Shown: positions 1 through 8,950 of the stretch, piece after piece
How the letters are laid out: every line of letters begins with the position of its first letter
How positions within the stretch are numbered: position 1 is the first letter of the stretch
Assembly: GCA_937922705.1 (NCBI GenBank)
Contig: CALAIW010000010.1
Span: forward strand, 1 to 64,000
Length of the DNA: 64,000 nucleotides
DNA from: an uncultured bacterium
GTDB lineage: Bacteria; Atribacterota; Atribacteria; Atribacterales; Caldatribacteriaceae
Direction: 5' to 3'
The notes under the pieces: generated by a model
Seen by the model: the letters and a program-made list of their open reading frames with translations, nothing else
Told to the model about the DNA's origin: nothing
Database searches by the model: none
Program-made: the position numbers and the translations under genes

Positions 1-775
1 TCTTCCGGTATGGACGATCCACGGTCAAAGCGTCGTACACATCGGCACAGGCACAGATACGGGAGAGAAAATGGATTTCTTCCCCTGAGAGACCGTATGG
101 ATATCCAGAGCCATCAAGGCGCTCATGGTGCTGAAGGGCAATTTGAATGCTTTCAGGTTCTTCTGTAACTCGTTCTGACATAAGTTCTGCTGACCATAGG
201 GAGTGCTTTCTTATAAGGTCCCATTCTTCCCCAGAGAGAGGCTCTGCCTTATTCAGGATCTCGAGAGGGATGCGGATTTTCCCAAGATCGTGCATGAGGC
301 TTCCCAAAGCAAGAACACGTAATTGCTGCCGGGAAAGGCGCAAGAATCTTCCTATGAAGACACTTAACGCTGCTACGTTGACCGAGTGAGAAAAGACAGC
401 GTCATCGTGTTGTCTGAGCTGGATAAGACTTGCTACAGATTTTTTTGTGCTTAGCACCTCATCAATGATTTCATCGACAAGCTTTTTCAGTGACTCAATA
501 GCCTTTGTATTGCCCTTTACAATTTGGTAAAAGGACTCATTCAGAGTAACAAGTGCTTGTCGACGGATGCCATAAGAAATGACTTCTTCAAGATCAACGT
601 CTGCAAAACGCAGGTCACGAACGTAAACGTACTCAAAGCCCAATTCCCTAATTTTTCGAATAAGGCGGTCATTAAGACGCGTCCCTTCTCTCAAAAGAAT
701 GACTCCATCATCCCGAATAAGAGGATATCCTAAAACCATTCCTGGTTTGAGATAATGCGTGGCAATTCGAATCAT
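1..775 (-). CDS. HD-GYP domain protein, probable c-di-GMP phosphodiesterase (3' end outside window)
   Basis: Reads leftward from an ATG at 775 (Shine-Dalgarno GGAGGA just upstream) and runs off the window, leaving at least 258 residues. The first ~110 residues are a small N-terminal segment like those found ahead of HD-GYP domains. After it come HS in DDAVFSHSV, the HD pair in [19 protein letters not shown], the family signature [11 protein letters not shown] and the [13 protein letters not shown] block close to the window edge. HD-GYP proteins usually hydrolyse cyclic di-GMP in the cytoplasm with a bi- or trinuclear metal centre. All metal-ligand motifs visible here are intact, so activity is likely. 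No membrane segment or receiver domain is visible in the part present. It is divergent from the unknown operon starting near 856. A c-di-GMP riboswitch at about 38.2 kb shows the same signal is used elsewhere in this window. Confidence 0.9.
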   Translation of the reverse strand, partial: MIRIATHYLKPGMVLGYPLIRDDGVILLREGTRLNDRLIRKIRELGFEYVYVRDLRFADVDLEEVISYGIRRQALVTLNESFYQIVKGNTKAIESLKKLVDEIIDEVLSTKKSVASLIQLRQHDDAVFSHSVNVAALSVFIGRFLRLSRQQLRVLALGSLMHDLGKIRIPLEILNKAEPLSGEEWDLIRKHSLWSAELMSERVTEEPESIQIALQHHERLDGSGYPYGLSGEEIHFLSRICACADVYDALTVDRPYRK

Positions 776-793
776 TGCTTCCTCCAGATTCCG

Positions 794-825
794 TTGCTTT
801 TCTCTATGCTTTTGTCTATTATACT
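794..825 (+). promoter_or_regulatory. Candidate promoter of the operon starting at ~856
   Basis: A TATACT hexamer at 820-825 makes a good -10. TTGCTT at 794-799 could be a -35, but the 20-base spacer is too long for a typical sigma-70 promoter. It lies in the 80-base gap between the divergent HD-GYP gene and the next gene. Seen in sequence; function inferred. Confidence 0.3.
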
Positions 826-855
826 TGTAAAGGGAGTGTGGCGAAAGGGACCTTG

Positions 856-1704
856 GTGAACTGGCGCGAGGATCTCTCGGAAATAAGGGTTCCACTTTAC
901 ATTCTTCCTGCTCGTCTTTCGGGATGGTATGAGGACGAAGCATGGGTTGCATGTCCACCTTTCAGCCTTGAAGAGCTGGCAAAAAGGATTAGTAAGAAGA
1001 GGAATTTTATCCTTCTTTGGGAACTTTACGCACCTCCCTCTTCCTTTCCTTTGAGTGAAGGCGAAGCGGAGCACATTCTCATTACTATAGAAAGCACTGT
1101 TGAAGAGTTTCTCTATTCGCTTTCCTTATATGAGAAACTTGCCTGGAATTACCGATTTATGTTTTCGCTCTGTCTTGTGGCATACATCATTGGGCTCCTT
1201 AGTGTAAATACCTGGTGGTTCATTTGGTTTCGCCAACCCTACCTTGCCCTAACGGGTATAGATACCTGGTGGAAACGAAAGCGGTTCTCCTGCCTTACCC
1301 ATTGCAAGCTTCAAGGGATCTTGAGGGGAGAAGATGCAAAAAGGCAGGAGGCTCTCCTAGATGTTCTTTCCTTCTTTCAGAGTCTTGTTCCCGGCGATCC
1401 TGAGTACCTTGAAAAGATGATTTCCTTTGCGAAGGAAAAGGAAAAAGAAAACTTTGTATTCTCTGAGATCCGTAAGGCTTATGAGCATCTCCGGAAGTGG
1501 GAAAGGGACAAGAGCTATCTTCTTAAACGCATTCCCCACACTTCTTGGTCTAAAGTAAAACGGTTTTTTCTTGGTGACTTGCTCCTTATCCCTGAGGTCT
1601 TTGTACCTTTTCTCTGTGTTCCCGTTCGCGACCTTTCCTTTACCCCGGTACCGAGTATTTTGGAGGAGCGCGATGCCCAGGATCGAGCTCTACAAGCTCT
1701 TTAA
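856..1704 (+). CDS. Protein of unknown function, first gene of a membrane/peptidase operon
   Basis: About 282 residues; I recognise no family. The start is uncertain. GTG at 856 has AAAGGGA five bases upstream and sits about 24 bases after the likely transcription start; TTG at 853 and GTG at 838 are alternatives. The protein has an aromatic-rich hydrophobic stretch near residues 100-125 (roughly [15 protein letters not shown] followed by NTWWFIWF) that may be a membrane segment. After it come a basic patch (WWKRKRF) and a charged, helix-prone region. The 3' end overlaps the next gene by 32 bases, so the two are very likely translated together. It opens a run of five genes ending at 6841. Context suggests a role at the cell membrane, but no biochemical function can be assigned. 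Confidence 0.55.
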   Translation: MNWREDLSEIRVPLYILPARLSGWYEDEAWVACPPFSLEELAKRISKKRNFILLWELYAPPSSFPLSEGEAEHILITIESTVEEFLYSLSLYEKLAWNYRFMFSLCLVAYIIGLLSVNTWWFIWFRQPYLALTGIDTWWKRKRFSCLTHCKLQGILRGEDAKRQEALLDVLSFFQSLVPGDPEYLEKMISFAKEKEKENFVFSEIRKAYEHLRKWERDKSYLLKRIPHTSWSKVKRFFLGDLLLIPEVFVPFLCVPVRDLSFTPVPSILEERDAQDRALQAL

Positions 1705-2452
1705 TAAACGGGGGTATACGCTTTTTTCTCCTCGTCATCCTTTCTTTCCTGAGGGGAGATTTGCTCAGTATCTACGTTCTTTGAGAGGGGAACCAATGGA
1801 AATTCTCCTCCACGTAGAGGATAGTAAAAAAGAAGAATTCCTCACCGAGATGCCTGTGGAATTTCTCAAAGTTGAGAGGAATGCACAGGGGTATACTGTG
1901 GTGCCGAGAAAATCTTCACAGGAAATCCTCGAGTACTTGAAAAATGCTCTTTCAGACACTTTCCGCAAGGAAGATGCTATGCTTCTTGAAACGTGGAAGC
2001 AGAGGGACCTCTTCTACCATTACAAGCGTTTTCGCTTTCGAGGATTCTATGGAATTCTGCATCGCCTCTTCCCCATTGTGTTCATTATGCATGGTGTTCC
2101 TGGCTTTCAACCTATGACTTGGGACATGATTATTGGTGATCCTTACTTTGAAGATCGAAATTTTCTTGAACTTTCAAAACACTACCAGAGAGTTTTTTGG
2201 GGTCTTGAAGAAGCTTTCGAAAACGTTACGCTTCGAATAGTCGAGAACACAGCTCTTCGTATCCTTAACGATATTGTGCGACAAGACAAAGGTGGCGAAG
2301 GTTTCGCTCAGGCTTTTCGCGTTGCAGCACGGCTTGGTCTTGGGTTCCTTAAGGACTTCTTCTGGCCAGCAACTCAAGCAACTGAAGAGACGGAATGGAC
2401 AAAGTTTCTCCGACCCCCTGTGCCTTTTGTCCCTTGGAGAGAATTATCATGA
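1673..2452 (+). CDS. Protein of unknown function
   Basis: 259 residues from an ATG preceded by GGAGGA at 1662-1667; this good ribosome-binding site decides against in-frame starts further upstream. I recognise no family. The protein is soluble-looking, rich in aromatic and charged residues, with a motif-like cluster DLFYHYKRFRFRGFYG in the middle and a hydrophobic patch just after it (LHRLFPIVFIMHGVPGF). The stop overlaps the first bases of the next gene (ATGATG at 2449-2454), so it is tightly coupled to the carboxypeptidase-like gene downstream. The function is unknown; the shared operon is the only clue. Confidence 0.6.
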   Translation: MPRIELYKLFNKRGYTLFSPRHPFFPEGRFAQYLRSLRGEPMEILLHVEDSKKEEFLTEMPVEFLKVERNAQGYTVVPRKSSQEILEYLKNALSDTFRKEDAMLLETWKQRDLFYHYKRFRFRGFYGILHRLFPIVFIMHGVPGFQPMTWDMIIGDPYFEDRNFLELSKHYQRVFWGLEEAFENVTLRIVENTALRILNDIVRQDKGGEGFAQAFRVAARLGLGFLKDFFWPATQATEETEWTKFLRPPVPFVPWRELS

Positions 2453-3567
2453 TGCGAGATGTGCGTCGTCTGGGACGCTACCTTTCCTTTTTGAACGAAA
2501 GCTATGAAAACTTCCTCGAAGCTATGGAAGAGGCTTCATTGTATGCTCTTAAGGAGAGTAATCTTCCTGCTCAGTTTCTTTTCCTTCCCGACGAAGAGGG
2601 GAACGATTTCTATACTGAAAGAGGGAGAAAGATTCCTGTTCTTGAGGTTGGATACCCCGAACACTCCAGAAATACTCTTGTTTTTGAAGCAACGTGTCAT
2701 GGTGGGGAAAAAGTCCACTCTCTTACCCTCTTTCTTGCCTTTCTTGCGTTATGCCAAGAGGAAGCAGAACTCCTTAATGGTGCGTATTGTATTTTCTTGC
2801 CGGTAATAGACCCTGATGGATGGCACAAGGAAACGAGGGCTTATGTTGACCGGAGTGGCGAGGAAGTTCGCACTCCTGTTGTGGTCAGTGTGGGTCATAT
2901 TCGTAACTTTTTTGGATGGGAAGATGCAAACGCGGTTTTCGGGAGGAAGACTGAAGTACTCCGGGGAAGACGAATCAGAGCGCTTCAAAGGTATCTTCTT
3001 TCACACCCTGGTACTATTCGTGTGTACTCGAGTCTCCACGAAACCGTAACTATGGAGAGCGAGTATGTTTACAAGAATGCGGGTCTTATGATTTTTCTCC
3101 ATGAGCGTCTCACCTTTGAGGAACATGAGCGCCTTGCTAGCTTGCGGTATCCTCTTACCTTTTACGAAAAGGTTGAATTTGCCATACGAAGCCGCCTCCG
3201 ATTTCTTGCCCCAAAATACCGGGGTGAGATTCTTCTTCACTATCCTTCGGTTCAGAAAACCCTGGCCATCCGTAACTTTATCCGCAGAGTTGGGCTTCCT
3301 ACTTTTCAAGACGCCTTCGAAGCTGCATTTCGAGAAATACCTTTCCTTATTGAACGGGACCTTCCTGTTTTTGAGGGTATTTACCTCGTGGGGCCGCTTT
3401 TCCGAAGGGCAGGGATTGCTCTGGCTCCAGACTTCTTCCAGTACTTCACCGGGTGTACAGGAAGGACTATTGAAACCTTTGCGCAACGGCGGGAACTTCG
3501 GATTCTCCAAGGCCTTGCTTTTGTTGAAGGAACACTTCGGGTTGAAGTGAAAGGAGAACAATTTTGA
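2449..3567 (+). CDS. Zinc carboxypeptidase-like protein (M14 family, distant)
   Basis: 372 residues; ATG at 2449 or the next codon. The M14 metal-ligand pattern can be followed: H84-G-G-E87 (HxxE), a DPDGW block at 121-125 in the place of the usual NPDG, H197 in SSLHE, and a possible catalytic glutamate E342 in GRTIETF. M14 enzymes remove C-terminal residues from peptides, or act on cell-wall peptides or N-acylated amino acids. No signal peptide is visible, so a cytoplasmic role is likely. The substrate cannot be read from the sequence. It sits between an unknown gene and a membrane protein whose start follows its stop directly, all one transcript. A succinylglutamate desuccinylase/aspartoacylase-like member of the same fold is an alternative. 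Confidence 0.65.
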   Translation: MMRDVRRLGRYLSFLNESYENFLEAMEEASLYALKESNLPAQFLFLPDEEGNDFYTERGRKIPVLEVGYPEHSRNTLVFEATCHGGEKVHSLTLFLAFLALCQEEAELLNGAYCIFLPVIDPDGWHKETRAYVDRSGEEVRTPVVVSVGHIRNFFGWEDANAVFGRKTEVLRGRRIRALQRYLLSHPGTIRVYSSLHETVTMESEYVYKNAGLMIFLHERLTFEEHERLASLRYPLTFYEKVEFAIRSRLRFLAPKYRGEILLHYPSVQKTLAIRNFIRRVGLPTFQDAFEAAFREIPFLIERDLPVFEGIYLVGPLFRRAGIALAPDFFQYFTGCTGRTIETFAQRRELRILQGLAFVEGTLRVEVKGEQF

Positions 3568-5706
3568 ATGAGACCCAGGACAATGTACCTTGCCGAAGTT
3601 CCTTCGCTCTTTGAGGAAGGAAAGAAGATCGTTGTTGGTGCAAAGGAATCCTGGCGAAAGGCCTATCAAAAGGCTTTCCTTCTCCAGAAACTTGGCGAAT
3701 TGCCCTTCTTTCTATACCGCGTTGTGAGCTTCCAACCTGACGGAGAAACTGTGGACAGGGCAAGACACAGCGAAGAGGAGCTTGTGGCTTCCTGGCGAAA
3801 AGAATATGAGAACGCTCTGAGTAGGGACGTTCTTACCCTTCTTTTCTTTGTCCTTCTCTCCTATGCCATCTGGAATATAGGTTTCATTTTCCAAGCCGTA
3901 GACGCGCTTTTCATGCTTGCTGGAGATTATCTTAATCCCTATGCACGGGCAGTTCTTATTCTTGCACCGCTCATTTACGGGGTGTATCACAAGCTCCTTA
4001 TAGGAAACACAATCTTTGCAAAGCGAAGAGCCTTTGCTTTTCTTAAGCTTCAGTCGTACCTTGAGAAAACCATTACAACAGAATTCATTCGAGACTTGCA
4101 AAAATGTATGCGTACTTTCACAGGCCCAAGCCGGGAAGTTCTTCACGCTCTTACTGAAGCAATGAGTCGAGAAGATAAAGAGGCGGTTCTCCGCCTTGTA
4201 ACTCAGCTCCGAGGGTATTCTTACGCTTCCTTTAAGGAAGAAAAACAAATTGCATCTCTATGTAACGAACTTGAACTCCTCGTTGCAGGGAACTTCTCGC
4301 TCCGGATATACCAGGTAGAGGAGAGCGAGGCTCTTGCCCTCTTTTTCTCCTCTTCCCTCTATAGAGATCTTTCTGCTGAGATACGGCGTCTTGCTCGGGA
4401 ACTACCCCAATCTGCTCCGTCTCTTGTCGGGGCGATTACTCTTCTTGAACAGGCTTTGTGCCGAGGAGTACGGGGCAAGATTGCTGATGAAGTTCTTGAG
4501 GCTATTCTTGAATACTATCAAAACATAAGGACTACCCTTTCTCTCTCCCCAAAAAGAAACCCAAAAGAGACCTGTCTTTCTTCGGGAAGAAGATGTCTTT
4601 TTCCTTCACTTCCTGGGACAATTCTCCTAGGTCTTGTTTTTGTGGTCTCGAGTTTCCTTTTCTTTAGCCTTCACCTTGTGGATGCAGAGGATTTCCTTAT
4701 TGTCCGAAGTCCGCGCCTGGGATGGCAAGGATTCCTGGGGGAACGGCTTGAAATTGTGGAGCAGGGAGTTCCCATAGGCTCTAAGAAGTTTCTTTTTGCC
4801 ACTCCAAGGCCTTTCTCCTTTGCCCATCGGGCAACCCGAAACCCGCAGCTTGTAGACACCTTGGTGCTCCTTCGCGAGGTTGCCCCAACCCCGAAAGGAG
4901 GTGTTCTGGGAACCCTTCGGTACCTGTGGGACAAGGGGATGGCGTTTTTTAAGGAAGGGTATGGAAACGACTTCATCGTACTCAAGCTTTCCTTTACCTT
5001 CAAAGTTGTGGATTCTGAAAAGTGGAAGTACTACGATTTCGATGGAAGAGGGAAAGAGCGATTATCCCGGGACCTTGAAACCTATCTCCTTGGGTACCTC
5101 GATAGGGTTCGAGAAAAGTACCGTCAGGTGTTTTTTGAAGAGGAGTATGAGCAAGCACGGGCAAAGCTTGAGGAAGTTTCAAAAAGCCGAACGTTTAGAG
5201 AATGGATTCGTCGATTCTTATATCCCTCACCCCTTGATACCTATCGAGTAGGCTCAGTGTATGACATGTACCTTATAGGTCTTGAATGGCTGAAGCGTCA
5301 CCCTCATATGGAAAATAACCCCGAGTGGCAAGCGTTTGTTGACCATGAAATCACCCTTATTCGAGAAAAAATGCAAAAGGAACATGACGAACTTATTGCC
5401 AATCCTTTCCGCGTGCGGAACATTATTCGAAGCCCGGACGTATCCTCGCTTTCTGAATATCCGGGTCTTTATCAGACACTGCTTGTTATGGCTATTAACG
5501 AGGTGGTAACTAGCATGCTTCTTGAGGACCTAGAAAAGGAGGAGTCGCAAAAAACTTTTGGGGAGGAGACTCTTCAGTACCTCATAAAGAACAGCAACCT
5601 TTTCTCAAATGTCGGCATTGTGCTTCTTGGGGCTCGAGCTTCACTTGAGAGGGTTTCATATTTGTATTACCTACGGTACCTTCAAAAGCGACAGAATCTC
5701 TTGTAG
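3568..5706 (+). CDS. Multi-pass membrane protein with an HflK/SPFH-like C-terminal half
   Basis: 712 residues. Two hydrophobic segments lie near residues 88-118 and 127-143, a mostly helical cytoplasmic region spans about 150-345, and a third segment lies near 349-371. The part after the third segment begins DAEDFLIVRSPRLGW and contains FIVLKLSFTFKVVDSEKW, which has the look of an SPFH (stomatin/prohibitin/HflK) domain, then long charged helices. The resemblance is faint and judged by eye. HflK-type proteins form membrane rings that control proteases such as FtsH. The start is the ATG immediately after the upstream stop, with GGAGAA ahead of it. The next gene encodes a single-pass protein of similar character, recalling an HflK/HflC pair. 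No catalytic motif is visible. Confidence 0.5.
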   Translation: MRPRTMYLAEVPSLFEEGKKIVVGAKESWRKAYQKAFLLQKLGELPFFLYRVVSFQPDGETVDRARHSEEELVASWRKEYENALSRDVLTLLFFVLLSYAIWNIGFIFQAVDALFMLAGDYLNPYARAVLILAPLIYGVYHKLLIGNTIFAKRRAFAFLKLQSYLEKTITTEFIRDLQKCMRTFTGPSREVLHALTEAMSREDKEAVLRLVTQLRGYSYASFKEEKQIASLCNELELLVAGNFSLRIYQVEESEALALFFSSSLYRDLSAEIRRLARELPQSAPSLVGAITLLEQALCRGVRGKIADEVLEAILEYYQNIRTTLSLSPKRNPKETCLSSGRRCLFPSLPGTILLGLVFVVSSFLFFSLHLVDAEDFLIVRSPRLGWQGFLGERLEIVEQGVPIGSKKFLFATPRPFSFAHRATRNPQLVDTLVLLREVAPTPKGGVLGTLRYLWDKGMAFFKEGYGNDFIVLKLSFTFKVVDSEKWKYYDFDGRGKERLSRDLETYLLGYLDRVREKYRQVFFEEEYEQARAKLEEVSKSRTFREWIRRFLYPSPLDTYRVGSVYDMYLIGLEWLKRHPHMENNPEWQAFVDHEITLIREKMQKEHDELIANPFRVRNIIRSPDVSSLSEYPGLYQTLLVMAINEVVTSMLLEDLEKEESQKTFGEETLQYLIKNSNLFSNVGIVLLGARASLERVSYLYYLRYLQKRQNLL

Positions 5707-5719
5707 GGAGAGGAAAGAT

Positions 5720-6841
5720 ATGGCTGGAAGGGGACTGCTCAAGGTGCTTGGAACATGGTCTCTTGGTTTTTTCCTCTTTTCAGCGTGTATAGGGATGCTC
5801 CTTCTTTTTGTCTCGTGGCACTCTCTGCCACCAAAGAGCGTTGCTATTGTGAGGGAGATTTGGGTGCGGGAAGGACCGCTTTTTGGCCCCTCTGCCTTAC
5901 CCTTTCGGATACGAGTGGTGCAAAATGCAGAGACGTACCCGAAACGCTTTTTTGTCCAACCCCTGCCCTTTGGAGTCGTGGAGGAGGTATTACCCCTTGA
6001 CGGAGAGATCTCTCTCACATTTCGGATTCCCCTCTGGCGGAAGGACGCAGTAACCGGAAATCCTCATGATGGTAGCGTCGCTTTTGTAGGTGAGGTTAGA
6101 GCCCAGCTTGTAATTACAGACTATGAGCAGTTCGCTCAAAAACTTGATCCCCTCCTTGTACGATATGTTCCTCTGAGACAAATCGCCCCACTTTCTGCTC
6201 TTTCCAGGGAAGAGGTTTTTTCTCTGAGAAAGCGTGAAGACCTTTTGCGAGAAATCCTACGTCGCGATTTTGCTCAGCGCATGATTGGAGAACTTGGAAA
6301 AATTTCCCAGAGTCTTCACTTCAAGCTATACTTCGCTGAGAAAGTCCTTGAGGAACTTCCTACAACCTCTCCATCAGAGGGGAAAATTGCCATCTGGAAG
6401 CGCCTTGACTGGTACCCATGGTACAAACTCGAACCTCAAGAGATGGGGAAAATCATTGCCGAGGATACGCAAATTTTTGAAAAAATCATGACCTACCTCC
6501 GTAGGGAAAACCAAAAGGATGCAGAACTAGAAAAACTCCGCGAGGAGATTAAACAGTACTTTTCAGACTACATTGCCCGCAACCCGCAGAGCTACTCTCA
6601 GGAGCTTTGGAACTTTGCAATTGAGAGAATTGCCGAAAGTCGCTCTCTTGAACCGAAGCCTGAAACACTGCGGTTTTTGACGTACCAGTATGTTCACACC
6701 CACCCTACTCTTCTTCGAGATCTCTTGCAAAGTGAAGAGTATGTGAAGAACCTTGCGGTCCAGTATGGTGTTGCCATGAAATACCTTAACGTTCAAATCT
6801 TGGAGGACTTAGCGATACGGTATCCGGAACTTCTTCGATAA
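5720..6841 (+). CDS. Membrane-anchored protein with faint HflC/SPFH-like character
   Basis: 373 residues from an ATG preceded by GGGAGAGGAAAG. One clear N-terminal membrane anchor lies at residues ~8-32, followed by LPPKSVAIVREIWVR, a beta-rich region to about 150, then long charged helices (for instance RRENQKDAELEKLREEIK). One anchor, a beta-rich domain and a long helical tail is the layout of HflC/prohibitin-type SPFH proteins, although I cannot point to a diagnostic motif. It follows the larger SPFH-like membrane protein by 13 bases and probably partners with it. A HAD phosphatase gene follows after 11 bases. Function is inferred only from architecture and neighbours. Confidence 0.5.
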   Translation: MAGRGLLKVLGTWSLGFFLFSACIGMLLLFVSWHSLPPKSVAIVREIWVREGPLFGPSALPFRIRVVQNAETYPKRFFVQPLPFGVVEEVLPLDGEISLTFRIPLWRKDAVTGNPHDGSVAFVGEVRAQLVITDYEQFAQKLDPLLVRYVPLRQIAPLSALSREEVFSLRKREDLLREILRRDFAQRMIGELGKISQSLHFKLYFAEKVLEELPTTSPSEGKIAIWKRLDWYPWYKLEPQEMGKIIAEDTQIFEKIMTYLRRENQKDAELEKLREEIKQYFSDYIARNPQSYSQELWNFAIERIAESRSLEPKPETLRFLTYQYVHTHPTLLRDLLQSEEYVKNLAVQYGVAMKYLNVQILEDLAIRYPELLR

Positions 6842-6852
6842 GGGGAGAGAAA

Positions 6853-7635
6853 ATGCTGCAAGATATTAGGGTATTTCTTTCTGATATGGATGGAACCTTT
6901 TGTCTTGGAAACCAACTCCTCCCAGGAGCTCTGCAGTTTGCGAAGGTTCTGCGGGAACAAGGTAAACGCCTCTATTTTGTAACCAACAATTCTTCCCACC
7001 GAGCTATTTTTTACGCTGAGAGGCTTCGTTCCCTTGGGCTTGATAGTTGTACCCCAGACTATATCATAACCTCCACGGATTCCTGCATTTTCCACCTTCA
7101 AAAGACTTATCCTAGAGCTCGAGTCTTTCTCCTTGCTAGTAGGGAAGTTGCCATAGATTTCCTGCGAGGAGGGTTTACCCTGGTTACTGAAAATCCCGAC
7201 ATTGTTGTTCTGTGCTTTGATACAACCCTTACGTACTGGAAGCTGGCAAAAGCCTGTGCTTTTCTTCGAAAGGGTACCCCTTTCTTTGCTACGCACCCTG
7301 ATTTCAACTGCCCCACAGAAGACGGCGAGCTTATCGATGCAGGGTCACTTGTTGAAGCTATAAAGGCTTCAACAGGGAGGGTTCCTCGCTACTTTGGAAA
7401 GCCATGTCCCGAGATGATTGAATACGTCCTCTGGCGCACAGGCGCGCGGAAAGAAGAGCTTGCGATTCTGGGGGATCGGCTGTACACCGATATTGCTATG
7501 GGGCAGCAAGCGGGCATCACCACCATTCTCCTTCTCACCGGAGAGACGAGAAAAGACGACCTTGAAAACTCTCCCTGGAAACCAGATTTTGTCTTTTCTT
7601 CCCTTGAGGAACTTGCACAAAACCTTGGGAGGTAA
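6853..7635 (+). CDS. HAD-IIA family phosphatase (NagD / phosphoglycolate-phosphatase type)
   Basis: 260 residues, the usual length for the family, from an ATG with GGGGAGAG upstream. HAD motifs are clear: DMDGTF near residues 11-16 (nucleophile and acid/base Asp), TNNSS in motif II, KPCPEMIEY around the motif III lysine, and GDRLYTD in motif IV. These are the hallmarks of subclass IIA, whose members hydrolyse small phosphate esters such as p-nitrophenyl phosphate, phosphoglycolate, glycerol phosphate or UMP. It is cytoplasmic. The glycerol-1-phosphate dehydrogenase gene begins seven bases after its stop, so glycerol phosphate is an attractive substrate, but that is inference. Confidence 0.85.
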   Translation: MLQDIRVFLSDMDGTFCLGNQLLPGALQFAKVLREQGKRLYFVTNNSSHRAIFYAERLRSLGLDSCTPDYIITSTDSCIFHLQKTYPRARVFLLASREVAIDFLRGGFTLVTENPDIVVLCFDTTLTYWKLAKACAFLRKGTPFFATHPDFNCPTEDGELIDAGSLVEAIKASTGRVPRYFGKPCPEMIEYVLWRTGARKEELAILGDRLYTDIAMGQQAGITTILLLTGETRKDDLENSPWKPDFVFSSLEELAQNLGR

Positions 7636-7642
7636 GCGGTCG

Positions 7643-8950
7643 ATGCAGAATGTGTGGAACCTTTTAGGAACAACGTTTTGGTGTTCGTGCGGAAAAACCC
7701 ATCGAATCCGAACTCAGAAAGTCCTCCTTGGAGAGAATGTTCTCTCCAAAATACCCTCTGTGCTTGAGGAACTGAATCTTCGAGGGAAGGCTCTTGTACT
7801 TTGTGACGAAAACACATACAGAGTCGCAGGTGAAGAGGTCATACGCATTCTTTCTGATTCCTCCTTTTCCCCTACTCTTGGTCTACTTAAGAAAAAAGAG
7901 CGTCTTCCCTTCCTTGAGCCTGATGAAGAAGCTCGAAGTCAGATAGGTGAATACCTTTTTGAACGACCGGATTTTCTTGTTGCCGTAGGGTCTGGCGTTA
8001 TCAACGACCTTGCAAAGTTTGTGGCTTGTCGAGCTCAGCTCCCTTATGTTTCTGTTGCTACTGCTCCGTCTATGGATGGATACGTCTCCCCAGGGGCGCC
8101 GATGCTTGTTGGGGGTTACAAGGTAACATATGATGCAACACCGCCCCTTGTCCTCTTTGCCGATCTTGGGATTCTTTCCTCTGCTCCTCTTTCGCTTATT
8201 CAAGCTGGGTTTGCAGACCTTGTGGGAAAGATCACTGCTTTCGCTGACTGGGAAATCCGCCGTGCTCTCTTTGGAGAAGACTTCTGCGAAGCTCTTTGGG
8301 AGAACACGGCTTCATTCCTCAGGGATCTCGCATCATGTGCCGATGGCATAGTAAAGCGGGACAAAGGGGCTATAGCTATCCTTATGCGCGCCCTTGTCGA
8401 ATCCGGTCTCAGTATGGAGATTATTGGAGATTCCCGTCCTGCTTCTGGTGGAGAACACCTTGTTGCTCATTACCTTGAGATGATGGCGCTTCACAAGAGA
8501 TTGCATCCCTCGTTTCATGGTCTTCGGGTAGGGGTGGCTACTTGTGTCGTTTGGAAGCTGTTCCAGCTTTTTCTTAGCGAGAATACGGATTACCCGTATT
8601 TTCCGTCAGATCCCTACCCCTTGGATGCTTTGAAAGTCCATTTTGGCCCCCTCTTTCCCTTTGTGAGAGAAGAGGCCCAAAAGAAGTACAATCTTCAGTG
8701 GTCCAAGATTGATCCTGACCTTTTCCGAAAAGCAGTAGAAGAGAAGCTCTCTCTTTTCAATCCCTTAGAACTTCTCGTGCGTGTAGGAGTCCCCACACGC
8801 TTTCAGGATCTTGGGTTTCCAAAGGAAATGGTTCGGAACGCTTTTCTTTGGGCTCGTTTCTTGAGGAAACGAGTAACTATTCTTGATCTTCTTGCCCGCT
8901 GTGGGGTGCTCGAGAAGTTTCTCGATCAAGCCTTACAAGAGATCGAATAA
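7643..8950 (+). CDS. araM: sn-glycerol-1-phosphate dehydrogenase, AraM type
   Basis: 435 residues from an ATG seven bases after the previous stop, with GGGAGG as ribosome-binding site. It matches the AraM/EgsA family, which reduces dihydroxyacetone phosphate to sn-glycerol-1-phosphate with NAD(P)H and a metal (nickel or zinc). Visible blocks are GSGVINDLAKF (nucleotide and metal region), ATAPSMDGYVSPGAP, the metal-ligand block ASGGEHLVAH and HGLRVGVA. In archaea the product is the lipid backbone of membranes; in Bacillus AraM feeds PcrB-type prenylglyceryl phosphate synthesis. No prenyltransferase lies in this window. The N-terminal ~25 residues include two cysteines and a histidine (CSCGKTH), a small extra the core enzyme does not need. 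Its end overlaps the convergent nuclease-like gene by 74 bases. Confidence 0.9.
   Translation: MQNVWNLLGTTFWCSCGKTHRIRTQKVLLGENVLSKIPSVLEELNLRGKALVLCDENTYRVAGEEVIRILSDSSFSPTLGLLKKKERLPFLEPDEEARSQIGEYLFERPDFLVAVGSGVINDLAKFVACRAQLPYVSVATAPSMDGYVSPGAPMLVGGYKVTYDATPPLVLFADLGILSSAPLSLIQAGFADLVGKITAFADWEIRRALFGEDFCEALWENTASFLRDLASCADGIVKRDKGAIAILMRALVESGLSMEIIGDSRPASGGEHLVAHYLEMMALHKRLHPSFHGLRVGVATCVVWKLFQLFLSENTDYPYFPSDPYPLDALKVHFGPLFPFVREEAQKKYNLQWSKIDPDLFRKAVEEKLSLFNPLELLVRVGVPTRFQDLGFPKEMVRNAFLWARFLRKRVTILDLLARCGVLEKFLDQALQEIE

Noticed and set aside
3001-3669. Open frame of about 220 codons on the minus strand
   Set aside because: Antisense to the carboxypeptidase-like gene and its neighbour; no family features and no start signals.
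8910-8925. Palindrome TCGAGAA-GT-TTCTCGA in the araM/SNase overlap, possible terminator
   Set aside because: Only 7 bp with a 2-base gap and no T run on either strand; it lies in coding sequence of both genes.
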